The position numbers and the translations under genes were made by a program. From Pratylenchus scribneri (Eukaryota > Nematoda > Chromadorea > Rhabditida > Pratylenchidae), in the NCBI GenBank assembly GCA_030063045.1, contig JAQSEB010000220.1:1-64000 (forward strand): a stretch of DNA of 64,000 bases, read 5' to 3'. The notes beneath the pieces are model-generated. The model did not search any database, was not told where the DNA came from, and was given only the letters and a program-made list of their open reading frames with translations. How positions within the stretch are numbered: position 1 is the stretch's first letter; each line of letters opens with the position of its first letter. Shown here piece by piece: positions 45,031 to 55,734 of this stretch.

Positions 45031-47510
45031 ATATATACGATAGATACTGAATACAATATTAATTTAAAATATTATTCAAAAATTCTTAATTTATTAATCC
45101 CTGGGTGTAACTTACACCCAGAATGTTTTATTTCTCTATTCTATTATTCATTTTTTTCTATCTATTTGACTATAAGATTAATATATACGATAGATACTGA
45201 ATACAATATTAATTTAAAATATTATTCAAAAATTCTTAATTTATTAATCCCTGGGTGTAACTTACACCCAGAATGTTTTATTTCTCTATTCTATTATTCA
45301 TTTTTTTCTATTTGACTATAAGATTAATATATACGATAGATTCTGAATATAATATTAATTCGAAAGATTAGCTAAAAATTTAAAATTTATTAATCCCTGG
45401 GTGTAACTTACACCCAGAATGTTTTATTTCTCTATTCTATTATTCATTTTTTTCTATCTATTTGACTATAAGATTAATATATACGATAGATACTGAATAC
45501 AATATTAATTTGAAATATTATTCAAAAATTCTTAATTTATTAATCCCTGGATGTAACTTACACGCAGAATGTTTTATTTCTCTATTCTATTATTCATTTT
45601 TTTCTATTTGACTATAAGATTAATATATACGATAGATTCTGAATATAATATTAATTCGAAAGATTAGCTAAAAATTTAAAATTTATTAATCCCTGGGTGT
45701 AACTTACACCCAGAATGTTTTATTTCTCTATTCTATTATTCATTTTTTTCTATCTATTTGACTATAAGATTAATATATACGATAGATACTGAATACAATA
45801 TTAATTTGAAATATTATTCAAAAATTCTTAATTTATTAATCCCTGGATGTAACTTACACGCAGAATGTTTTATTTCTCTATTCTATTATTCATTTTTTTC
45901 TATTTGACTATAAGATTAATATATACGATAGATTCTGAATATAATATTAATTCGAAAGATTAGCTAAAAATTTAAAATTTATTAATCCCTGGGTGTAACT
46001 TACACCCAGAATGTTTTATTTCTCTATTCTATTATTCATTTTTTTCTATCTATTTGACTATAAGATTAATATATACGATAGATACTGAATACAATATTAA
46101 TTTAAAATATTATTCAAAAATTCTTAATTTATTAATCCCTGGGTGTAACTTACACCCAGAATGTTTTATTTCTCTATTCTATTATTCATTTTTTTCTATC
46201 TATTTGACTATAAGATTAATATATACGATAGATACTGAATACAATATTAATTTAAAATATTATTCAAAAATTCTTAATTTATTAATCCCTGGGTGTAACT
46301 TACACCCAGAATGTTTTATTTCTCTATTCTATTATTCATTTTTTTCTATTTGACTATAAGATTAATATATACGATAGATTCTGAATATAATATTAATTCG
46401 AAAGATTAGCTAAAAATTTAAAATTTATTAATCCCTGGGTGTAACTTACACCCAGAATGTTTTATTTCTCTATTCTATTATTCATTTTTTTCTATCTATT
46501 TGACTATAAGATTAATATATACGATAGATACTGAATACAATATTAATTTGAAATATTATTCAAAAATTCTTAATTTATTAATCCCTGGATGTAACTTACA
46601 CGCAGAATGTTTTATTTCTCTATTCTATTATTCATTTTTTTCTATTTGACTATAAGATTAATATATACGATAGATTCTGAATATAATATTAATTCGAAAG
46701 ATTAGCTAAAAATTTAAAATTTATTAATCCCTGGGTGTAACTTACACCCAGAATGTTTTATTTCTCTATTCTATTATTCATTTTTTTCTATCTATTTGAC
46801 TATAAGATTAATATATACGATAGATTCTGAATATAATATTAATTCGAAAGATTAGCTAAAAATTTAAAATTTATTAATCCCTGGGTGTAACTTATACCCA
46901 GAGCGTTTTATTTCTCTATTCTATTATTCATTTTTTTCTATCTATTTGACTATAAGACTAATATATACGATAGATTCTGAATCTAATATTAATTCGAAAG
47001 TTTAGCTAAAAATTAAAATTTATTAATCCCTGGGTGTAACTTATACCCAGAGCGTTTTATTTCTCTATTCTATTATTCATTTTTTTCTATCTATTTGACT
47101 ATAAGATTAATATATACGATAGATTCTGAATATAATATTAATTCGAAAGATTAGCTAAAAATTTAAAATTTATTAATCACTGGGTGTAACTTAAACCCAG
47201 AGCGTTTTATTTCTCTATTCAATTATTCATTTTTTTCTATTTATTTTACTATAAGACTAATATATACGATAGATACTGAATACAATATTAATTTGAAATA
47301 TTCTTCGAAAATTCTTAATTTATTAATCCCTGGGTGTAACTTACACCCAGAGCGTTTTATTTCTCTATTCTATTATTCATTTTTTTCTATCTATTTGACT
47401 ATAAGACTAATAGATACGATAGATACTGAATACAATATTAATTTGAAATATTATTCAAAAATTCTTAATTTATTAATCCCTGTGTGTAACTTACACCCAG
47501 AACGTTTTAT
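40424..47510 (+). repeat. Satellite array, last regular block
   Basis: About 47 monomers. The first half is the second copy of the large duplication. Further right, a 1,038-bp repeat is seen: the unit around 45,016-45,315 recurs unchanged at 46,054-46,353. ATTCGAAAGATTAGC monomers alternate with ordinary ones, producing dimers of about 290 bp. Toward 46,860-47,510 point changes accumulate (TTATACCCAGAGCG, TTAAACCCAGAGCG). Confidence 0.93.
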
Positions 47511-47755
47511 TTCTCTAGACTATAAGACTAATATATACGATGGACAGTGAATACAATATTAATTTAAATTTTCAATCAAAATTTTATGATTTTATTTTAA
47601 TCCAATGATGTAACTTTCATCATTGATCTTTTATTTCTCTATTCAATAATTCATTCTTATATTTATATACCTATATGGCTAATATATAATATTCTATTCA
47701 TAGACCTATAAGACAAATATATACGATAGATTCTGAATATAATATAAATTCGAAA
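47511..47755 (+). repeat. Decayed terminal satellite monomers
   Basis: Truncated and diverged copies at the right edge. The block GACTATAAGACTAATATATACGAT is still recognisable near 47,517. A monomer follows whose palindrome is replaced by CAATGATGTAA, C, TTTCATCATTG (47,603-47,625), with the flanking TTTATTTCTCTATTCAAT preserved. A last piece (47,700-47,755) matches the ATATACGATAGATTCTGAAT segment. This is the usual place for the oldest copies of an array. Confidence 0.85.
47603..47625. repeat. Sequence-divergent palindrome of an edge monomer
   Basis: Arms CAATGATGTAA and TTTCATCATTG around a central C pair at ten of eleven positions (one T/T mismatch). The standard monomer arms are CTGGGTGTAA and TTACACCCAG. 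Relative to that, four positions in the left arm differ and all four partner bases in the right arm differ in the matching way, so pairing is maintained. Confidence 0.8.
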
Positions 47756-49147
47756 AATGTTGATTTTGGGCAGGCAAACATTTTGTGCAGTTGGCTTTCA
47801 TTTTTGTGGATCAAAAGGATTGGACAAAAAGGCGGCTATATTCTATGTATTAATAAGATAATAAGGAGGAAATAAGATAAAGACCCTATCCTTTAATTCA
47901 AAATTAAAATTTAAACATTTCAGAGACAATTTAAAGCATAAATTAAATTTAAAAAAAAATGTTTAATTTTCAAGAATTATAAAAATGGAGATGTTAATTT
48001 CATTTGCTTTCTTGTATTTTCCCAAATTTCAATTTGTCTCAAATTTCTTTTAGGATTTAATCTGGGACCAAATTTAATCTGAACTTTTTGATGATGACAA
48101 CAAAGCTTTGTGAAAGGAAGAATGAATAAATGAAAGTGGCCTCAAATTAATAGATCAAATTTCGGTTCAAAACATAAGCAAAAAAGAGTCCTCCACTTTT
48201 GATGTTTTCCAACTTTATTAGGGAATGATTTGGGGTGGCGGAATGGGGAAAAAGAGGGGAGAAAATGAATGAATGTGGAGATAATCTATATAATTCGCTT
48301 TTTAATTTTGATGCATTTCGATAATTTAGGGAAATTTGTTTAAGGGAAAATTATAAATATTTATGCCAATTTTAGTATATCCAAATTAATCGTAAATCGT
48401 AACATAAAAATTGCAGCATACAAATTACTAATGTATCTCCACATTTTTCTACGCTCAATTTCTTTTTTATAATTCCTTTGTATTTTCGTTATTTTCGTTC
48501 CCATCCTCTTCAAATTCAAATTCCCATTGTCCATATGCCATATCCAAATTTTTCCGATAAATGAAAATTCAAATTTATTTTGCCTAAAGGAAATTTCCCA
48601 GCCAATCAAAAATTGGAAAAAATTACCTACATCAATAAAAGCATAATGAATATTTTTACGTTCGATGGCCAGAAAATACATTTGTTTATTTGGCCATTTA
48701 TTTGCCCACTCTCTATGTCCATCAAACAAACAACAAAGAGAGGGCTTACGCCTCCAGTCTCCCCGCGGGCGCTCTCAATTTTCTTCTTCTCTTCCTCCAA
48801 TATCCACCAATTTTCTGATTTTAGCTATCTTTCCATCCTTTTCCGCTTTTCCCACTATTTTCTCAATTTAAAAGAATATAAATAAAAATGCATATGGCCT
48901 ATGGCTTTTGGTTTTTTGGCCTATTCCTCTATTGAATTAGTCAATTGATTTTAATAGCAGCAAATGGATGCGATGAGCTATTGGCGAAAAGCTTAAACCT
49001 TCCACTTTTCCCAGTTGTTGTCAACAATTTTGTTGATGAAAACAATTTTCTCTTCAACTTTTCTCCTTAATATTCCCCAAAATCGAATTTTAGAAAAGTG
49101 AAATTATTTTATTAAACTAATTTGTTTCAACTATTTGCCTTGAAAAA
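47756..49147. other. Intergenic region upstream of the cyclophilin gene
   Basis: Single-copy-looking AT-rich DNA. There is a GC-richer patch at 48,735-48,775 followed by a pyrimidine-rich tract (48,778-48,800). A 122-residue open frame on the minus strand (48,361-48,729) has no recognisable domain, and I do not call it a gene. The promoter and any 5' untranslated exon of the cyclophilin should lie here, but no specific element can be pointed out. Confidence 0.6.
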
Positions 49148-51749
49148 ATGGCTCGACCGCGAGTTTTTTTCGATGTCGAGATTGGCGGAAGACCATCTGG
49201 TAAAATATATTTATATTTTACTATCGAAAATAATTTCTTATTATGCATATAGGGCGAATCATTATTGAGCTGTACTCCGATGTTGTCCCGCGTACTGCCG
49301 AGAATTTCCGTGCGCTCTGTACCGGCGAGAAAGGGATTGGCCAAAGCGGTAGGTCTATTTGATACAGCCAAAACTTCCATTGAGTCTAACAAATGAGAGG
49401 TCAATTAATTGTCATCAATTATAATTAATTAAGAACTGAGTCGATATATTTATTTATCGATGTCAAGTGAAAGAGAGCGTTTGGTAGAAAACTTATAATA
49501 GGAGATAGGACCTTAATCATAAATTGGTGAATTATTTGTGGTTTTTTGAGCGAACTTCATCAATTCTATATAACAATCAAAATAAATATATCTTTCGATA
49601 GCCATCAGTTTGCTCTTTATTTTGATATCAAAAAAATCCGGTGTCAGTATCAGTTATGATGAGCTATAAATAATCGATCTCGACTAGTTTGGGGCTTATC
49701 CCCAAAAAATTCGATTTTTAACAATCATATTTTGCATTTTTGGCTGCATAATAAATTTATGAAAAATTTCAGGGAAACCGCTGCATTTCCAGGGCACCAA
49801 GTTTCATCGCGTGATCCCTCGTTATGTGATTCAGGTTTTTTGTTGATAAAATGGCTCAATTGAAATTTAGCCTTTCGCTGTTAGGCGACCTTTAAAGTTT
49901 ATACGAACAAAGAAAAGTTTAGGCAACCTTCAGAGTTTAGGCGACCTTTGTTTACAGTTTATGCAAATTTATCAAAAAATTTTACAATGTATATAAACTA
50001 CATAGAAAATTAAAGTAAAATTCATCAGTAAAACTAAAAATGCTTGGGAAAGAAATTCACCCATTCGCTTAGTCCTAAACCTGGCCTTGCCTAGCTAAAG
50101 CATGCTCCAAGCCTCTGAGATCTGAGATTTTAACCTTAGCCTCTCTCACCATAATTGTAATTGGACATTTCAATAACAAGTAACATATTTGACTAAAATA
50201 CAGTAGGTTGAAGTTAAATAGACTAGACTAGGTTCGGAGCATTGAGTTTAAGTTTAGAGAGATTAGGTTTTGAACATGAAGCATCATAATCCAAAGGTGG
50301 TCTAAACTTTTATTTGGTCGCTTAGTCAGTGAAAGTCGGCTAAACTTCAATTGAGCCGACAAATAATGATAAAAGAGATAGGATTAATATTAATGCCTTA
50401 AAGGGCGGGGATATCACGGATGGCGATGGCAGCGGGGGCGAATCAATCTATGGCCCTGAGTTCGAAGACGAGAATTTCCGCATCCGTCACACGGTGGCCG
50501 GCCTCTTAGTAAACAATGAAAAAAAAATTAAAAAACCACCTAAAATTTTTAGTCCATGTCCAATGATAACCGCCCTAATTCCAACAATTCGCAATTCTTT
50601 ATCACCTTGAATCCGCTTGAGGTTCGTAAAAATAATTATGTTTTACATTTATTTTCTCAAAAATTAGCATCTCGATGGGCATAATGTGGTTTTCGGCAAT
50701 GTCATCGATGGAATGTATGTGCTCGAGGCAATTGCACAAACTGGCTCTGGATCGGGACGCGTCAGCATGGTAAAAATTAATAAATGAAATGAAAAATATC
50801 CTTATATGATAAAATATAAACAGAAATCGGGTAAAATAAATAATGATCCCGATATATTCTCAATTTGAGCTTAAGATTAGGGTTGACCAAAGGCGGCTCT
50901 AGACTGAGATTTTATGTTTCTCGTTCTTGAAAAATCCACGGTTTTGATTCTCTAGGTTGGAAAAAAGAGCCATAAAAATTTTTTAAAATTTAATTTTTCA
51001 TAAAATATCAAAAAATCAAGCAAAATAATTTGAATATGTATTCATATTTTCCTCTTCATCAATTTCTAAACCTTCTTTCATATAGGGAAAAAATTTAACT
51101 AAAAATATGGCCCGCAGTGAGAAAATTAGTCTAAAAATAAACTTGAAGGAAATTTAAGCAAAAAATGACTTTAGGGTAGGGCAAAAATGGACCATGGGGA
51201 AAATTCTAATAAGCAAAAATATCATCTATCGTCAAATTCAAAAATTAATAATTTTACTCAAAAATGGTTCCGAAAGAGGAAAATTTTAGTCAAAAATATT
51301 CCAGATAGATTGAAATTTAAATCAAAAACAGCGTTTCAATGGAAATTTTAAGATAAAAATGGAACCGTTAGGGAAAAATTAGAGCCAAAAATGGCCACAG
51401 AAAAAATTGCCTCTCATAATGAAAGGGAAAAAAAGAACCAAAGAACCGCGGTCAATTCTGAGTTCCGACGCTCGATTCTGGTTTTTCTCAAGTTCTCGGA
51501 TCTCGGTTCTGGTTTTTATTTAGCCCAAAAAGACCTCGGTTCCGGTTCGGGTACCCGACTTTGGACAAACCTAGTTTAGATGTTCAACTTAATAAATTAC
51601 AACAAAGAGGTACCCTATAGATAGGAGGGGAAAGCGTATTCAATAATAATAATATAAATTATTGACAAATGTGTAAAGTATGATTAATTTAGTCAATATT
51701 TTTTCAGAACTCGGTCATCGTGCGCTCGGGTGAACTTGAAGTCCGCTGA
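49148..51749 (+). CDS. Cyclophilin-type peptidyl-prolyl cis-trans isomerase, seven exons
   Basis: Exons 49,148-49,199, 49,253-49,348, 49,773-49,834, 50,404-50,508, 50,553-50,621, 50,668-50,769 and 51,708-51,749 join in frame with GT..AG introns to 175 residues, the normal length of a single-domain cyclophilin. Family blocks are present in order: [52 protein letters not shown] and [10 protein letters not shown]. Cyclophilins catalyse proline isomerisation and assist protein folding. With no signal peptide or added domain, this one is probably cytosolic or nuclear. Of the human cyclophilin A active-site residues, Arg55, Gln63, Gln111 and Phe113 are kept (R62, Q70, Q119, F121). Phe60 is Tyr67, Trp121 is His129 and His126 is Asn134. 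The Trp change is known to weaken cyclosporin binding; I infer lowered drug sensitivity and possibly altered activity. The start is the first ATG preceding the conserved block. Introns 3 and 6 hold transposon-like insertions. Confidence 0.95.
49853..50357. mobile_element. Foldback MITE in cyclophilin intron 3
   Basis: GGCTCAATTGAAATTTAGCC at the left mirrors GGCTAAACTTCAATTGAGCC at the right, and pairing continues inward through TTTCGCTG..TTAGGCGACC against GGTCGCTTAGTCAGTGAAAG. The interior is rich in TTTAGGC/GCCTAAA motifs and has no open frame. It occupies nearly all of the 569-bp intron and leaves the splice sites intact. No clear target duplication is seen. Confidence 0.75.
50878..51573. 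mobile_element. hAT-like non-autonomous element in cyclophilin intron 6
   Basis: The ends TAGGGTTGACCAAAGGCGG and, in reverse complement, TAGGTTTGTCCAAAGTCGG match at most positions. The TAGGG start is typical of hAT elements. Flanking octamers CTTAAGAT (50,870-50,877) and GTTTAGAT (51,574-51,581) agree at six of eight bases, consistent with an old 8-bp target duplication. The interior is AT-rich with repeated AAAAATGG and no transposase. It accounts for most of this unusually long 938-bp intron. Confidence 0.6.
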
Positions 51750-51923
51750 ACAGCATCCAGCATTTTATGCCATTCGGAAGGATTTATTTTGGGAGAATAT
51801 ATCAATATTTTTTTGGCCCTTCACTTTTTGCATTTTTATGCCCCAAATAATTCCCCTCTTCTTGCCATAATGTTCCGAGCTCTTTTCTATTTTTGTGGCC
51901 ACAATTACATTTTCATTCGATCA

Positions 51924-51929
51924 AATAAA
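51924..51929 (+). promoter_or_regulatory. Probable polyadenylation signal of the cyclophilin gene
   Basis: AATAAA about 175 bp after the stop codon, in AT-rich DNA. This gives a plausible short 3' untranslated region. Confidence 0.55.
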
Positions 51930-52482
51930 AATGTTGGAAAATGTGAATAAATATTTTCTTAGGAATTGATAACTCCCCTGCTGCACAGATCCCGGTATGA
52001 ATAAGAAAAATTGTTTTAATATGCGACCGGCCGAATCAATTTTGCACAACAAACAACAAAATGTCATCTGCTGAATGTAGCAAATTTTCACTGTCGTTTC
52101 AAATATGGATCCCATTCTATGCAATTTCCCATATTTACGTACGGATGACATTTGTGAATTCATGTGCAAATTATTCAAATCTATATTAGAACAAAAATAT
52201 GACAAACTAAATTGGATATTATTTTTGCATTAAAAAGTCTTAAATAGTTTTTGACTTCTAATAAATCAGTAACCGGCTTTAAACTACAAACCATATATCA
52301 ATTTGGAGATCTCATCGAGACGTTTCTTTTTGCCATATATATTTCTTTGTTGAAATCGAAACTGAGCGAGTTAAACCGTCTAAACCATATTTTTACAGTT
52401 TTCTTGTTTTAAACACTTAAATATAGGGCCAAGACTTAGCATTTTATATACAATTCGATGTGTCTACAAAGTACTTATGACG
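51930..52482. other. Intergenic; contains a partial palindromic-family copy
   Basis: No gene is seen. About 52,258-52,400 carries AATAAATCAGTAACCGGCTTTAAAC, AAACCATATATCAATTTGG and GATCTCATCGAGACG. These are the hallmarks of the dispersed palindromic family found repeatedly at 55.7-62.5 kb. The copy looks one-sided or truncated. Confidence 0.5.
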
Positions 52483-52873
52483 CTATATGAAATTAAGGGC
52501 TTTTTGAAATTTTTTTTCAAAATCATGAAATGATATACCAATCGACTCGCCTCGACGAGCTGAGCACGAATCTGCTATTGGTTTCGTCTGAAACTCAAAA
52601 ATAAAAAACTTATGACCGAAAAGTAAAAAATTTAGTTGCGCAAAGGAAATACGGATTGGAACTGCTCCGTGGGCATTTCAGAGTGGACTCCTCCGTGTGC
52701 TCTGCCTCCGCGCGACCAGACGAGCCTTGGCTCGCTTCGCTCGCCAAGGCTCGTCCAGTTCCCGCGCTTCGGCTACGCACACTCCGGAGTCCACTCTTAC
52801 ATTCCTCCGCAGTTCCAACACATTCCAGCGAGACTTAGAAAAAATTTTTCAAAAAGCCCTTAATTTCATATAG
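52483..52873. mobile_element. 391-bp GC-rich foldback MITE
   Basis: Ends CTATATGAAATTAAGGGCTT and AAGCCCTTAATTTCATATAG are exact inverted repeats that extend through TTTTTGAAA. Inside, a long stem continues: TTGGAACTGC and GAGTGGACTCC on the left are mirrored on the right. The centre is a perfect hairpin, GACGAGCCTTGGC pairing with GCCAAGGCTCGTC near 52,719-52,755. Apparent open frames of 60-75 codons here are by-products of the GC-rich stem. No transposase is present, and the target duplication is unclear. Confidence 0.85.
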
Positions 52874-53587
52874 TGCCGAAATTTTTAAGATTTAAAACCG
52901 GTTTCTTATTTATTAGAATAGAAGTCAAAAACTACTTTTGATGAAAAAAGAAACTTTTTTGGTGCAAAAAAAATTTTTCTTTATCTTCTACTATAAATGC
53001 CATTGCTCGAATATGATAAAGTCAAAATTTATCGAAGCTGAACAAGAGACTTTCATTTAGGTTTCAACGGTATCCAGCCAAACAAAATGAGAAAAGCTGA
53101 TCAATGGATGGAATTATTTTTTAAAAATACATATTTGAAATAAATTTAAAATTCATTTACTTTTTGAGTACAACCGGTTTGCTAATGCTAATGTAAATTG
53201 GCTTAATTTTAAATGAAAATCGGACATATTCATAATTCATTTGAAAAATTTCTAATAAAAAATTTCAAAATTATGCATTTACATTGTGTTTTGTGTTGTT
53301 AAAGAGGGGATAAATTTGTTTGAAGAAAAAATGACGAATGCTATTTGGAATTTGGATTGAATTAATAAAAGATCAAAGAATCGACCATTGCCTGACCAGA
53401 TTTATATAAAATTCCGCGTACCCAGGGAAGAGACGAGGACGAAGATGAGGAAATTTGGACAACATTGAATTTGAGTATCAAATTCGTCAAAAAGAGACAG
53501 TCTTGTTATTCATATTTGCATTTATTTTAAAATATCTTGGGGTGGAGGGGCGAACAGGGTGGAGAATGGCGAAGAAGAATGGGAGTA
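52874..53587. other. AT-rich intergenic stretch, nothing recognised
   Basis: No gene, RNA or strong repeat is seen. A GCGTACCCAGGG motif at about 53,416 resembles the end of the hAT-like MITE 530 bp downstream and could be a relic of a related element, or chance. Confidence 0.5.
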
Positions 53588-53947
53588 TATTGATAGAGAT
53601 GATGATTAAGATGATGATCCTCATCATCATAATCATATCATATTCTTTTTCATCTTCTTTTCATCATCTCTTTTTTATCATCAACTTCTTTATCATCATC
53701 TTCTTCATTATCATCCTATCATTATCTTCCTCGTCCTCATCATCATTCATCACCCTATTCATTATCTTCCTCATGAACAATCATTATCTTCTTCACCATT
53801 TTCTTCGTCATCCTCATCATATCTTCCTTTTATCATCATCCTCATCATTTTCTCCCTCATCCTCATCATTATCTTCCTCATGATCATCCTCATCATTATC
53901 TTCCTTATCATCATCCTCATCATCATCTTCTTCATCATTTTCTTCCT
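53588..53947 (+). repeat. Imperfect (CAT/CTT)n microsatellite tract
   Basis: About 360 bp of interspersed TCATCA, TCTTCC and TCATTATC units. The tract resumes at 54,252-54,320 after the inserted element. The open frames across it on both strands (runs of Ile/Ser or Met/Lys/Arg) are simple-sequence artefacts. Confidence 0.9.
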
Positions 53948-54251
53948 CAGGCCCGTACCCAGGGGGTTGGCCCCGGCCAACCCCAAGCCGCAAAAAAAGT
54001 AAAGGGACCCTTTGGGGGGGGGGGGGGGAATTTTCCGCTGGACGGCCATTTTTAGTTCAAATTTTTCGATGCGCGGCCTATTTTTTTAAAAATTTTCCCT
54101 GCGGGGCCATTTTTGGCTTAAATTTTGCCTTGCGGGGCCATTTGGCGAAAATTGCCCCCTTCCAAAAATTTTTGCACCTCTCGAAATTTTTTTTCTGGCT
54201 ACGTTACTGGCCATGGGCCACCTCCAGGGAAAATTCCTGGGTACGAGCCTG
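53948..54251. mobile_element. 304-bp hAT-like MITE inserted in a microsatellite
   Basis: Starts CAGGCCCGTACCCAGG and ends with the reverse complement of CAGGCTCGTACCCAGG, so the 16-bp terminal inverted repeats differ at one base. It is flanked by a perfect 8-bp direct repeat, TTCTTCCT (53,940-53,947 and 54,252-54,259). Eight-base duplications and CAGG ends fit the hAT superfamily (P-like elements also make 8-bp duplications). The interior has CGGGGCCATTTTT-like repeats and a G run of about 14 at 54,015. No coding capacity. The flank is itself repetitive, so the duplication has some chance component. Confidence 0.8.
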
Positions 54252-54320
54252 TTCTTCCTCATCATCATCCTTATCCTTCTCTTCTTCATCATCTTTCTCA
54301 TCATTATTTTCCTCATTTTA

Positions 54321-54885
54321 AACAACAAAAACAAAACATAGAACAATGAATATTTTTTATAGATTATTGATTAAAAATGCATTTCATAATATTTTTTGGA
54401 TTTATTCATAAAAAGGAAATTAATTTTCTCTCCATTCAATTTGGAATAGGAGAATAGAGAATTAGTTTAATTTATAAATAAATTAAAAATTAAAACCAAC
54501 CTTTTATGCTAAATTATATGGCCATGGACTTAGCAAATATTAATTTTGCCGTCGTTTAACCAGTCGCAAATAGTAGATTTGTCGTCGTTCAATATTAGTC
54601 AAAAATTGTAAATTTGTCGTAGGCCGCGTGGTTTAATAATAGATGAAAATAGTAAATTTGTCGTCGTTTGATGATATTAGCCATTTTTCCCAGAACCAAC
54701 ACAAGGCAGAGGTCAAATGGTCCAGATTTATTTAAGTTTTAACAGGCACCATTATGACCTCTCTTGGTTGGAACATGAGAATTTGACATGGAGTAAATAA
54801 TAATAAATTGAATAAGGCTTAAATTGGTGTGAAAAAAATGTTGCTTTTCAAACTGAAAATATAGAAGATTTTGTTGGGGCAAAAC
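54321..54885. other. Intergenic, short GTCGTCG-containing repeats
   Basis: AT-rich. Four loose copies of AAATAGTAAATTTGTCGTCG lie at about 54,550-54,680. No gene seen. Confidence 0.5.
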
Positions 54886-55390
54886 ACAAAAAATCAGAAT
54901 TAAGTAAAACACAAAAAATTCGGAAAAATCAGAAGGCAAAACACAAAAAAATCTGAATTAGGCAAAACACAAAAAATTCGGAAAAATCAGAAGGCAAAAC
55001 ACAAAAAAATCTGAATTAGGCAAAACACAAAAAATCGAAAAATCAAAAATGGACAAAACAAAAAAATCAGAATTAGGCAAAACACAAAAAATTAGAATTG
55101 GGTAAAACACAAAAAAACAGAATTGGGCAAAACACAAAAAATTAGAATTGGGTAAAACACAAAAAACAGAATTGGGCAAAACACAAAAAATTGGAATTGG
55201 GTAAAACACAAAAAATTGGAAAAATCAGAAATGGACAAAATATAAAAAAATCAGAATTAGGCAAAAACAAAAATCAGAATTAGGCAAAACACAAAAATTC
55301 AGAATTAGCTAAAAATACAAAAAATCAGAATTAGGCAAAATACAAAAAAATCAGAATTGAGTAAAATACAAAAAAAAATCAGAATTGGGC
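54886..55390 (+). repeat. Minisatellite of AAAACACAAAAAATCAGAATTAGG units
   Basis: About 20 imperfect copies of a 22-27 bp unit. On the minus strand it reads as repeated Phe-Cys-Val-Leu-Pro-Asn-Ser, a repeat artefact. It abuts the 5'-truncated end of homology of the phospholipase D remnant, which disappears into it at about 55,390. Confidence 0.9.
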
Positions 55391-55734
55391 ATAATTATTG
55401 ATATTCCCGGAGTCCACTTTTTCTCAGCAATCTTTTGCATCCACAAACCATTGACAGTATGAATTCAAGCGTTGTGGGAAGGAGGAGCCGTAACATTTTT
55501 TGTGCAACCAAATTTGGCCAGTGTCTTCCAATACGGTTTTTATTGTGTCAACCCATGCTTGGGTGTCCTCTTCATTTGAACATTTCAACATCAAAAGTCA
55601 AAACGCTGGAAATTGAGAAAAATTTAGTTAAAAATTTTTTGAACAGTTTTAGCTTTTTGCTTGAAAAATATTTGATTTGCAGAAAAGAATAAAAACTATC
55701 AAAATAAAAATATAATAATTGTTTATGGGTTTAA

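Noticed and set aside
1..47510. CRISPR array (regular repeats with palindrome)
   Set aside because: There are no unique spacers; the entire 150-bp unit repeats. The setting is a eukaryotic genome.
1..47510. Palindrome GGGTGTAA/TTACACCC as a T-box transcription factor site
   Set aside because: It resembles paired AGGTGTGA-like half sites, but the match is partial and a repeated satellite motif alone is no evidence of binding.
48361..48729. 122-residue minus-strand open frame upstream of the cyclophilin
   Set aside because: No recognisable domain, AT-driven composition, no splice or homology support.
52636..52863. GC-rich open frame of 75 residues
   Set aside because: It lies inside the stem of a foldback element, and both strands are open because of GC-rich palindromic sequence.
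53455..54346. Open frames rich in Ile/Ser (plus strand) and Met/Lys/Arg (minus strand)
   Set aside because: Translations of the CAT/CTT microsatellite and the inserted MITE.
54958..55209. 83-residue minus-strand open frame with repeated FCVLPNS
   Set aside because: Translation of the 22-27 bp minisatellite.
55435..55692. Plus-strand 85-residue open frame
   Set aside because: It is the shadow of the last exon of the minus-strand phospholipase D remnant.
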